NCBI GenBank assembly: GCA_018267135.1
Contig: JAFDZA010000002.1
Coordinates: 218,018 to 282,017 of the forward strand
Source of the DNA: Bacteroidota bacterium
GTDB taxonomy: Bacteria; Bacteroidota; Bacteroidia; Cytophagales; Cyclobacteriaceae
DNA: 64,000 nt
Reading direction: 5' to 3'
Shown here: one piece after another, positions 8,841-16,356 of the stretch
How positions within the stretch are numbered: position 1 is the stretch's first letter
Layout: the number at the start of each line of letters is the position of its first letter
Program-made: the position numbers and the translations under genes
The notes under the pieces: model-generated
Databases searched by the model: none
Seen by the model: the letters and a program-made list of their open reading frames with translations, nothing else
What the model was told of the DNA's origin: nothing

Positions 8841-9458
8841 ATGAAATTTTCAATTGCTTTAATTTTCATTTTATCTGTAGGATTCTCATCATGCCTACCA
8901 ACACGCAGTCTGCGGCATTTCACTTTATATGGAGAAACAAAAAAAGTGGACCCCAAAAAATTTAAAATCAATGGTATTTATTTTTCGGTCATACCGAGAG
9001 CCTGCAATCGTTTTTGGTACAGTGATCTTATAAAATGCTTCATTTTTTATGAGAATGGTTTTTTTTTTAGTATCGATCATTCTGGCCTTGATACGCTTGA
9101 TATGGAAGCATCGCTAAACCAATATCTTGAAATTCTTGACAAGTTGGGATTCAAAGGAGGATTTAAAGGTGATGTTCGATATTGGGGTTCGTATTTTATT
9201 GATGATAATAAATTGCTTACCCAAAAATACGATACGGATGCTTTTCGGTGGGTTTTAGGCCCGATATTGAGAGCAAAAATCATTAACAATACCACTATAG
9301 AATTTGATGAAGGTTTTTGTTTTAATAATGAGGAGGTTAGCAAAAGATTCACATTGGTCGAAACCAAGTCAAAGCCGGATTCAGTTAACATATTCATGAC
9401 CAATAAAAGGATAAAGCGAAAATTGGATCGTTTGTATAAGGAGCGACACACGAGGTAG
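8841..9458 (+). CDS. Unrecognised lipoprotein
   Basis: This 205-residue protein has a lipoprotein signal (MKFSIALIFILSVGFSSC) with the cysteine at residue 18. The mature part is basic and AT-coded, with YFSVIPRACNRFWYSDLIKCFIF-like aromatic content (spread over residues 48-75) and a lysine/arginine C-terminus. No domain was recognised. It is the last of the small genes that follow the Rhs tip, so a role in that locus is possible. Confidence 0.7.
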   Translation: MKFSIALIFILSVGFSSCLPTRSLRHFTLYGETKKVDPKKFKINGIYFSVIPRACNRFWYSDLIKCFIFYENGFFFSIDHSGLDTLDMEASLNQYLEILDKLGFKGGFKGDVRYWGSYFIDDNKLLTQKYDTDAFRWVLGPILRAKIINNTTIEFDEGFCFNNEEVSKRFTLVETKSKPDSVNIFMTNKRIKRKLDRLYKERHTR

Positions 9459-9586
9459 CGAAAATAAATGTTTCGTCATTTCGTAACAGAGTCTCCATGA
9501 AAAGAGGAAAAATGATGGCAGGGTTTCGAGCGATATGAATAAGGTCAAAAATAAATTTAAACTAAGTAGTGGAGTTGTCATAATTT

Positions 9587-11236
9587 ATGGAGTGGGCACA
9601 AGAGAATATATTTTTTAGTGTGCAGAATAAAAGGCTGGGCTATTTCTTTATTCTATGGATTGCCTTTTTTGCTTGCACGAAAGAGAATATTCCGAAGACC
9701 TTGAAATTAGGCAACAATCTACTAACCGTGGATGCACCTGCGGGTTCAACATCGGTAAGCCTCACTTCAAATACTTCATGGTCGGTGTTGAGCACATCAG
9801 ATTGGCTTTCGGTCACTCCTGCCTCTGGCACAGGGAACAGCATTTTATCTATTGCTTGGAACGCAATGACAAACATGGACCAACGTACAGGTAGCATTAT
9901 CGTGCAGGCGGGAAACTTGCAGCAGAAGATAGAAGTGAGCCAAGAACAGCGTGTGAAGCTCCTCCAGACACAAGTTATTATGGGCAACCTTGAAACCAGT
10001 GTTAGAACATCCGTGGTTTTGACGTTCAATACGAATGTTGACGTGTCAACAATTGTAGACAACATGAACCTTTGTGCGCCAGTGGATAGTTTTAAGGTTT
10101 CGGGGTCACAGGTTTCATTTCCATACCCTTGCACAACGATGGGCATGGTTTATCCTTTTACGATCAGCCTCAAGAACGGATACAATTTTACCTTTCAGGT
10201 TTCCCTTCACAAGAGCAAGCTGAATGTGCCTGGTCAGGTTTTTGACTATTTCGTCACTGATGATAACAGCAGCCTGTGGGCAGTCACACAAAACCCGAAT
10301 CAATTGGTGCAATTGTCTCTCCCCGACCTAAGCCTGCTGAAAAAACTTTCTCTTGCATTCAGACCTGAACGGATCCGCTGGAATTACTATCATGATAAGT
10401 TGATGGTTTTTGCTCCAGCGGCTGATGATTCAGTTTACCGAATTGTCGATCCGGTCAGCCTGAGTATTACCAAGGTGCGTGTCAGTCCTTATAACCCGCA
10501 GTATTCCTCGGAGGCTTTTTTTCCTTCCGATATCGCGCAGATGAGTGATGGCAATGGTATTATGCAAACTGAACTTTACAGCGGATATTATTCTTGGCGG
10601 TACATCAATAAAAATGACTCAACGTGGCCAATTTCGAATTATTTCATGACCAGTGCCCCAAAACAATATGGTGAGATACATACCAACTATGATCGATCAA
10701 AAGTAATTATGTTGTATGCTTTTCAGAACACTAATGTGGATGTATGGCAAATGGGAACGGACACACTTCATACCATATACGCCCCCAATGTATACTTGGC
10801 AGGTGTGGGAGCGGTCAACCTCTGTGTGAACAAAAAGCAAGATCTCATCTTCCATTCCCACAGCCTGACCCAATACATAACTGACTTGAGCGGTTATGTG
10901 AGTGGGATTTCTTATTTAAGAGATCTGTATAAGAACTCGGCATTCAGTTATAGGAGCGGTGAAGACCAAGTGATCTACAATGTTGTGGATGGCACATTTT
11001 ATGTTATGGACTATCAGAATTCCTTTACCAACCTTTCGGCACTGATCACTGATAATTTCTCGCGCCTCCAATCTACCACCGATGGTAAATATATCGTGGG
11101 TTATAATGACAATGTGGCTTCTGCTGATTTTTTGGTCTTTGACCTTGGTGCCATTTTGGTCAATTCAGTAAAGTATAGTCCAACGTCTGGAGGAAGGATT
11201 AGAGCTACCCGCAACTCTGGCTGGGCATTGCATTGA
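9587..11236 (+). CDS. BACON-domain surface lipoprotein with propeller-like region
   Basis: The protein has 549 residues. A hydrophobic stretch ends in FFAC (cysteine near residue 30), which fits a lipoprotein signal although the N-terminus is longer than usual. Residues about 38-122 form a BACON domain: SVSLTSNTSWSVLSTSDWLSV, then SGTGNSILSI and RTGSIIVQAGN. BACON domains are Bacteroidota beta-sandwich modules, often N-terminal in surface proteins. The rest (residues about 200-545) has repeated short strands with D and W residues that suggest a beta-propeller, with no recognised enzyme motif. It starts a two-gene unit: the next gene begins 10 bp downstream. Confidence 0.75.
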   Translation: MEWAQENIFFSVQNKRLGYFFILWIAFFACTKENIPKTLKLGNNLLTVDAPAGSTSVSLTSNTSWSVLSTSDWLSVTPASGTGNSILSIAWNAMTNMDQRTGSIIVQAGNLQQKIEVSQEQRVKLLQTQVIMGNLETSVRTSVVLTFNTNVDVSTIVDNMNLCAPVDSFKVSGSQVSFPYPCTTMGMVYPFTISLKNGYNFTFQVSLHKSKLNVPGQVFDYFVTDDNSSLWAVTQNPNQLVQLSLPDLSLLKKLSLAFRPERIRWNYYHDKLMVFAPAADDSVYRIVDPVSLSITKVRVSPYNPQYSSEAFFPSDIAQMSDGNGIMQTELYSGYYSWRYINKNDSTWPISNYFMTSAPKQYGEIHTNYDRSKVIMLYAFQNTNVDVWQMGTDTLHTIYAPNVYLAGVGAVNLCVNKKQDLIFHSHSLTQYITDLSGYVSGISYLRDLYKNSAFSYRSGEDQVIYNVVDGTFYVMDYQNSFTNLSALITDNFSRLQSTTDGKYIVGYNDNVASADFLVFDLGAILVNSVKYSPTSGGRIRATRNSGWALH

Positions 11237-11246
11237 GGATAAAGAA

Positions 11247-12956
11247 ATGAGATGGCTCTCCTTCATATTGATTTCACTTGCTTTTTCCTTGAATTCTCTT
11301 GCTCAAAAAAGAGGCTCAATAGAGCAGACCACTTCTTTGATCAACAGTAAAATGGATTCCGTTGCAATAAAAACCAAGCACAATACCGATAGCGTCAACA
11401 AACACTTGCAGAAAATCCAGAACGTAAAGTTGATCACCCCCAACATCCATCAAGTGCCCGGCATGAAGAAAGCTGATTCGGTGAAAAGAGCTTTGACGAA
11501 TGACCTGAACAAACCTGCGGTGATGGAGAAAAAGCTTCAAGCCAATGTCAAAAAGATGAAGCAACAAGAGATAGCCAGTTACAACCAAAAAGTAAAAGTG
11601 ATGCGGAAACAATTCAAGCACCACCTGGACAGTCTCAACAAACTTCCCACCAAAGACCCACGCGTTACCAAATCCATGGACAGTTTGCGGAAAAAAATGA
11701 ACAAACTGAAAAATGCCAAGTCCATCAAAGATGTTCAAAAGGGCGAGCAGCAGTTAGCCAAGCTGCAGTCGGGCATGAACAACAAAATAAAAGGCTTTGA
11801 TAAAAAAGTGAGCCAAGAACTTACTTCGCTCAACAAACTGGCCGGGACTAACTTCAAGATTCCTAACATAAATCTGCCTAATGTCAAAATTCCCAACACC
11901 GATTTGAATCTGCCAAATGGAAACCTGAATGTGCCGAATGCTAACTTGAGCCTTCCCAATTCCAGCCTCAACGTGAATTCCAATTTGCCAAATGCCAATG
12001 TACCCAATATCAGTACCAATGGATTGCCCAATTCATCGTTACCCAATGTTCCGCAAGGCAACTTGCCAGGCAACGTTTCGCCCAGCCAGGAAATAAACAC
12101 GCTGGAAAAGCAAACCGGCATGACCAATATCACCAAAGATGTTTCACAAGTAGAAGGAGAACTAAAAAATATGAACCCCGGCCAATTGGAAAGTACGTTG
12201 GAAAAAGATGCGAAGAACCTAAAAGAAGTAAAACAGTTTGGAGGCGAAGCATTGAAAGCAGAGCAATATGAAAAGATGGTGACCAAATGGCAGTCGGATC
12301 CCGATTACCGAAAGGAAATGATGGTAACACAAGCGAAGGAGCAAACAATCAATCATTTTGCCGGGCAGGAGAAACAACTGCTTGGCGCAATGCAGCAGTT
12401 GGCCAATGTGAAAAAAAAATACAAAGATTATGAAGGGACGCTGGACATGTTCAAGAAGCCGGGCAACCCAATGAAGGGGAGACCATTTATTGAGCGCCTG
12501 GTGCCCGGATGGAACATCCAGTATCAAGGTAACAAAGAAACGTTGTTGGATTTCAACCCGCAGGTTGGTTATCGGTTGAGCGGAAGGCTTACGGCTGGCA
12601 TAGGTTGGAACGAGCGGTGGGGATATGATTTCAGCAAAATGAACTATGTGGCAAAAGACCATGTGTATGGGCCTCGTGTTTATGGGCAGGTAAAATTAAA
12701 AACCGAAATTTATGCCATGATCGCACCCGAGGTGATGAATGCATTGATTCCCCCTTCATACAATTCACCAGATGCTGGAAAGAGGAAGTGGGTGTGGAGT
12801 TGGATGGCCGGGATGAAAAAAGAATTCCGGTATTCAAAAAAATTGATGGGCAACGTGCAGGTTCTTTACAATCTTTTCGACAAGAACCACCGGAGCCCTT
12901 ATGTGAGCAAGTTCAGTTTGAGGATGGGATTTGAAATACCATTGAAAAAGAAATGA
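11247..12956 (+). CDS. Coiled-coil protein with LPN repeats and C-terminal beta-barrel-like domain
   Basis: The 569-residue protein has a signal peptide (MRWLSFILISLAFSLNSLAQ). Residues about 25-195 are lysine/glutamine-rich and likely coiled coil. Residues about 205-270 carry a low-complexity run of some ten short units built on the pattern LPN or VPN. Residues about 280-400 are helical again. The last 160 residues (from NIQYQGNKETLLDFNPQVGY) look like an outer-membrane beta-barrel, ending in MGFEIPLKKK. The layout suggests a barrel anchored in the outer membrane with a long periplasmic arm. It is probably co-transcribed with the BACON gene. No family name was recognised. Confidence 0.7.
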   Translation: MRWLSFILISLAFSLNSLAQKRGSIEQTTSLINSKMDSVAIKTKHNTDSVNKHLQKIQNVKLITPNIHQVPGMKKADSVKRALTNDLNKPAVMEKKLQANVKKMKQQEIASYNQKVKVMRKQFKHHLDSLNKLPTKDPRVTKSMDSLRKKMNKLKNAKSIKDVQKGEQQLAKLQSGMNNKIKGFDKKVSQELTSLNKLAGTNFKIPNINLPNVKIPNTDLNLPNGNLNVPNANLSLPNSSLNVNSNLPNANVPNISTNGLPNSSLPNVPQGNLPGNVSPSQEINTLEKQTGMTNITKDVSQVEGELKNMNPGQLESTLEKDAKNLKEVKQFGGEALKAEQYEKMVTKWQSDPDYRKEMMVTQAKEQTINHFAGQEKQLLGAMQQLANVKKKYKDYEGTLDMFKKPGNPMKGRPFIERLVPGWNIQYQGNKETLLDFNPQVGYRLSGRLTAGIGWNERWGYDFSKMNYVAKDHVYGPRVYGQVKLKTEIYAMIAPEVMNALIPPSYNSPDAGKRKWVWSWMAGMKKEFRYSKKLMGNVQVLYNLFDKNHRSPYVSKFSLRMGFEIPLKKK

Positions 12957-12991
12957 TTGATTAGGGGTTGGTTGAATTGAGGTGTGCAAGG

Positions 12992-13735
12992 TTATCCTCT
13001 TTTATCTTTTCCGATGCAGGAGATCAGGTTGAACATCTCTTTCAATCTTGACCTTACTCGATTGCCATATACATTTTCAATCTCGGAAGCCGAAAGATTT
13101 GTGGTGACATGCGTAATCATATTATGCGAAACAAAATACTCATACCGGCTCAACAAGATTTCACCCATCACATTGCATTCGTTGCCGTAATATTTCAACG
13201 ATTGCTCTGCGCCCAAATCATCGAAGCAATATGTCCTCGGCCGTTCGCTGTTGAACGACATGCGGCTGTACCGCCAGATGACTTCGTAGCCTTCCTGCAT
13301 GAACTCAAAGCTCACATCGCGGCACGATTTCATTATGTGGTTTCGTTCCGGTGAAGGTACGAAACGCATGAGGTTCATCAATGAAGTTTTGCCGCAGCCG
13401 ATCGGACCTGTGAGCAGAATCCCTTTTTCCAGGTCGAGGTTGTATTTTGCTGCTTCGGTATTGTCGCCAATGAAGTACACGAGGAGTTTATGGATGATTT
13501 CAAAATCTTGTTCGATGATCTTGAAATTTTGACCGTACAGTTCCTTGCCGCGTTTTTCCAAGAAGGAGATGCACCAAGCTAAATCCAGTCCATTGCCGAC
13601 CTTCGCTGAAGCTACGGTCGGTAAACCCACTTTCGTGCCTTCATGCTTCGCATTAGGAGATTGCTTCGGTCGTTCCTCCCTCGCAATGACGGCTTTGTTA
13701 GAGTGGTTCTCCGTAGTTTTTGTTTGTGTTGACAT
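12992..13735 (-). CDS. DnaC/IstB-like AAA+ ATPase of the integrative element
   Basis: The chosen ATG gives 247 residues; an ATG ten codons upstream is also possible but overlaps the preceding gene further. The Walker A motif is GPIGCGKT and Walker B is TYCFDDLGAE, followed by a sensor-like HVTTNLSASEIENVYGNRVRSRL. This fits the replicative helicase-loader class (DnaC/IstB). It overlaps the end of the replication gene by 38 bp, so the two are probably translated together. The N-terminal linker contains PTVASAKVG, encoded by a palindromic repeat at 13596-13621, which probably inserted into a pre-existing gene. It likely loads helicase for element replication. Confidence 0.8.
   Translation of the reverse strand: MSTQTKTTENHSNKAVIAREERPKQSPNAKHEGTKVGLPTVASAKVGNGLDLAWCISFLEKRGKELYGQNFKIIEQDFEIIHKLLVYFIGDNTEAAKYNLDLEKGILLTGPIGCGKTSLMNLMRFVPSPERNHIMKSCRDVSFEFMQEGYEVIWRYSRMSFNSERPRTYCFDDLGAEQSLKYYGNECNVMGEILLSRYEYFVSHNMITHVTTNLSASEIENVYGNRVRSRLKEMFNLISCIGKDKRG
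13596..13621. repeat. In-frame palindrome, copy 1 (inside ATPase gene)
   Basis: The arms CCGACC and GGTCGG flank a 14-bp core TTCGCTGAAGCTAC. On the minus strand it encodes PTVASAKVG in the N-terminal linker of the ATPase. The same arm-14-arm layout with a near-identical core occurs at 13973-13998 and 14601-14624. Confidence 0.75.
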
Positions 13736-14597
13736 GAAGTGATCCGTTCTTGGGTTTGGTTTCAAACTTGTGCGAGTTGAGTATCCAATTGCGTGCAGCA
13801 GCTTTCCAATCTTGCATGGCCGCCCGGCCGCCTACCTTCCAGCCGTTGCTTTGGAAGTAGTTGAAAAATTTTTCGGCTTCGAGGCGCGTGGAGTTTCTTT
13901 CTGCAAAATAATCTTGTACTTCTTCTGGCGAAACGGGCACAGACAATGATTTGATTTTTTTGCGCCCGCCCCCAGCCTGCGCTGAGGCTTCGGCTGGCAG
14001 GCCCGGTGTGGAACTTTTTCCGCCTTCGCTGAAGCTCCCGCCTTCATTTTCATTTTGGCGGGCAAGTTGGCTGACATGCTTTTTCTCTTGCCCTTCCGCT
14101 TTTGCACGGATCCTATCAAAATCTGAACTTGTATCTTCATGGGCTTGCCGTTTACTATGTTTATTGTTTACTATGTTTATACTGTTTATATAAGGCTCGT
14201 TCAGCAGTTCAGTGCCTTCCTGTTTTTTGGTACGGTAGCGGCCTACTGCCGGTTCACCGCTTGTTTGTTTTTTGGTATGCCTCCCGTTCAGTTTTTGAAT
14301 TTCTCCTGCATCAAAATTTAGTATGGTTACTGAACTTCCCCGGAATGGATTGTACGATGGTTCGTACTTGATAAATCCGAGTTGGTGGAGGTCTTTCATC
14401 ACTTTGTGGTAGGTTGCCTTCGAACAGATTTTGCTGATGCCCATCATCTCACTTCGTGAAATGGAGATCGGATTTATAAAACGGTTGATATTCCAAAATT
14501 GAAAGAGCGACATGTACAAGCTGATGTGCGTTGGGTTGAGCTTTTCTTCTTTCGATACTTTATCGAAGAAAGCTGTAAGGTGGCGGATGTAGTTCAT
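13698..14597 (-). CDS. Winged-helix / DnaD-like replication protein of the element
   Basis: The protein has 299 residues. Residues about 1-105 form a winged-helix region (LNPTHISLYMSLFQFWN, ISRSEMMGISKICSKATYHK, LHQLGFIKYEPS). The C-terminus has FFNYFQSNGWKVGGRAAMQD followed by WKAAARNWI, typical of DnaD/DnaT-like replication initiation proteins of phages and integrative elements. The middle linker is basic and carries two palindrome-derived pieces: GLPAEASAQAG and SFSEGG. It probably recruits the neighbouring ATPase to an origin. No origin repeats were identified. Confidence 0.7.
   Translation of the reverse strand: MNYIRHLTAFFDKVSKEEKLNPTHISLYMSLFQFWNINRFINPISISRSEMMGISKICSKATYHKVMKDLHQLGFIKYEPSYNPFRGSSVTILNFDAGEIQKLNGRHTKKQTSGEPAVGRYRTKKQEGTELLNEPYINSINIVNNKHSKRQAHEDTSSDFDRIRAKAEGQEKKHVSQLARQNENEGGSFSEGGKSSTPGLPAEASAQAGGGRKKIKSLSVPVSPEEVQDYFAERNSTRLEAEKFFNYFQSNGWKVGGRAAMQDWKAAARNWILNSHKFETKPKNGSLHVNTNKNYGEPL
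13973..13998. repeat. In-frame palindrome, copy 2 (inside replication gene)
   Basis: Arms CCAGCC and GGCTGG flank the 14-bp core TGCGCTGAGGCTTC. Read on the minus strand it gives LPAEASAQAG in the linker of the replication protein, the same reading frame as copy 1. Confidence 0.75.
14021..14043. repeat. Degenerate palindrome core inside replication gene
   Basis: The core TTCGCTGAAGCTCC (14026-14039) matches the other copies, but the flanking arms no longer pair. It encodes SFSEGG, that is, a different frame from copies 1 and 2. Confidence 0.45.
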
Positions 14598-14600
14598 GGC

Positions 14601-14624
14601 CCTCCTTCGCTAAAGCTTCGGAGG
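14601..14624. repeat. In-frame palindrome, copy 3 (ends the HTH gene)
   Basis: Arms CCTCC and GGAGG flank the core TTCGCTAAAGCTTC. The 14610-14900 reading frame ends inside it: the repeat supplies the last residues CPPKL and the stop codon. Confidence 0.75.
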
Positions 14625-14900
14625 ACAAGCCTCATTTTTCATTCCCTTCTCTAGCAAAACTTCAATGTCTCCGTAGCTGTAGTAAATGATGCCGCCAATT
14701 TTTGTGAAGCGCAGCGTGCCATTGATACGGAGGTTTTGTAACGTGCCAGGCGAGATCTTCAGCATCCTCCTCACCTCCGGGCTCTTTAGCCATTGCTTTG
14801 GCTTTTCGGGCAAGTGCTTGGAAAGAGTTTGCTTAAGGTCGTTCAATAATTCATGCCTGAAGCTTTGAAGGTCTTCCTTGGTGACAATTTCTATGGCCAT
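14610..14900 (-). CDS. Excisionase-type helix-turn-helix protein
   Basis: This 96-residue protein has an HTH_17/MerR-like winged helix in its second half: WLKSPEVRRMLKISPGTLQN, LRINGTLRFTKIGGIIYYSY, DIEVLLEKG. The family includes excisionases (Xis) and replication or plasmid DNA-binding factors. The N-terminal third is a helical, lysine-rich extension. The last residues and stop come from palindrome copy 3, so the original C-terminus was replaced. It stands between the regulator and the replication gene, as xis genes do in CTnDOT-like elements. Confidence 0.75.
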   Translation of the reverse strand: MAIEIVTKEDLQSFRHELLNDLKQTLSKHLPEKPKQWLKSPEVRRMLKISPGTLQNLRINGTLRFTKIGGIIYYSYGDIEVLLEKGMKNEACPPKL

Positions 14901-14965
14901 AACTTTTGATTGGGTTTGTTAAGGCCCAAAGGAATTTGAACGGGATGAAAGTATCCAGTTACAAA

Positions 14966-14979
14966 GGGTACCGGTACCC
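14966..14979. promoter_or_regulatory. Perfect 14-bp palindrome, possible operator of the HTH gene
   Basis: GGGTACCGGTACCC is a perfect palindrome located 66 bp upstream of the start of the excisionase-type gene and between it and the RteC-like gene. In CTnDOT, RteC acts through an inverted repeat upstream of xis, so this could be an operator, but no binding data exist here. Confidence 0.4.
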
Positions 14980-15012
14980 CCTTAACTACTTGAAAGACAG
15001 GGGGAAAATTTT

Positions 15013-16275
15013 CTAAAATATTTTGAATCCAAACAGGAGCTCAATTGCCAGATCGTAACAGGCATCAGTGGTGAAATACACCAAGAACCATTTGGCTTTC
15101 TTGCTGTGGTCAATCATTTTGTCGAGGATGGCTTGAACAGATTTGATCGTGGACTGCTCGATCTGGTAGTATTTTATTCGCAGGCTTTCGGTAGAAATAT
15201 TTTGGTTGTGGAGCGAATTGAAGTGACGGGAGAAAAAACGGATCAACTCTGTTTGGTTTTTGTTTGTGATTACTCCTGCCTCTTTGAACAACCGTATTAG
15301 AAATGCGAGCTGAGGAACAGAAAAAGAGGTATCAACCTTCACTGGTTCCTTTTGCTCTGCGGCTACCGTTGGCGGCATTAACAGTGTGAGCTGCTTTTTC
15401 TTTTCGATGAAGTTGATTTCTTCACTTAGCCAACGGGTGATCTGCTCTTGAAGGGAAGGCCTTGCCGTCTTCAGCACAAAGGAAGGTTTGGTGTGGTTTT
15501 GGTTGGTTATTTTCAGCCAGTGGCAAAGCACTTCGAGCTGAGTTGCAACGCTGTGTTGCTCTTGGGCCTCGTTGGCAATGGCTTTTATAAAATAGGATGT
15601 AAGATGGCACGAATTGAAATTGAGGTAAATCATCAGCCTAAAAACATCTTCAATAACTGGCCTGCCAGTATCAACGGAAAGAACGGTCTCCAAATCTTTC
15701 AAGAGTTGTTTAATGAAAATTAACCTGCGGTAGGTAACTGCATTTACATTTGAGCTGATGATCCTTTCAACCGGATAAAAAATTATATCGATAAGGCGAT
15801 TGTCAAGTTGGGCCGTGCGCACAATCGAGTGGATGGCGCTGGTTTTTTTTGAAAGTGAAGTTCTTTCTAATGCCAGGTATGAATTGGGTATCTTCTGGTC
15901 TTGATCGAAGTATTTTAAAAAATAGGTTTCGATGAAAGTGAGGAGGTTTTCCAACTGGTCGTTCAGCAATTTCCACAGTGCGTTTTTGGATCTGCCTGTT
16001 GCCGAACCACCCGAAGAATTGTGATTGCTGCCAGCTAACAGATCGACCAACTCGATGATCGTAGCTTGATGGCATTGAACCAATGCTTCGATGCGGCTTT
16101 CACTGTCAAAGTCGAAGAGATAAGATTTTAGCTCTTTGGTGACTGACAAAGATTTCTTCAAAAGGGCTTTTTCCTTATCATCGAAATCGGGGATGATAGT
16201 GTGGGGAGTCTCCGTCTCATAGGTATCGATCAGGGTGTGGACAAAAATTTCGAGATCTTCAAGTTGGTACTTCAT
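15013..16275 (-). CDS. RteC-like regulator (tentative)
   Basis: The protein has 420 residues, all predicted soluble and mainly helical. The pattern YLNFNSCHLTSYFIKAI near the middle and the C-terminal part (VPQLAFLIRLFKEAGVITNK, then ELIRFFSRHFNS and STIKSVQAILDKMI) resemble the RteC family, which controls excision of Bacteroides elements. Its place between the integrase and the excisionase-type gene supports this. The match is by eye and modest, so an unrelated element protein is possible. Confidence 0.5.
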   Translation of the reverse strand: MKYQLEDLEIFVHTLIDTYETETPHTIIPDFDDKEKALLKKSLSVTKELKSYLFDFDSESRIEALVQCHQATIIELVDLLAGSNHNSSGGSATGRSKNALWKLLNDQLENLLTFIETYFLKYFDQDQKIPNSYLALERTSLSKKTSAIHSIVRTAQLDNRLIDIIFYPVERIISSNVNAVTYRRLIFIKQLLKDLETVLSVDTGRPVIEDVFRLMIYLNFNSCHLTSYFIKAIANEAQEQHSVATQLEVLCHWLKITNQNHTKPSFVLKTARPSLQEQITRWLSEEINFIEKKKQLTLLMPPTVAAEQKEPVKVDTSFSVPQLAFLIRLFKEAGVITNKNQTELIRFFSRHFNSLHNQNISTESLRIKYYQIEQSTIKSVQAILDKMIDHSKKAKWFLVYFTTDACYDLAIELLFGFKIF

Positions 16276-16356
16276 GTGATCTTTGCGTTTTGCAAAACCC
16301 GAAAGTTATGCAAACGATTGCATTTAGCCAAAACGAATGATTTTGGTGCAAAGTAG

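Noticed and set aside
11870..12080. Possible CRISPR-like or tandem DNA repeat
   Set aside because: The repetition follows codons (LPN/VPN units) and varies in spacing; it is a coding low-complexity region, not a direct-repeat/spacer array. No CRISPR array was seen in the window.
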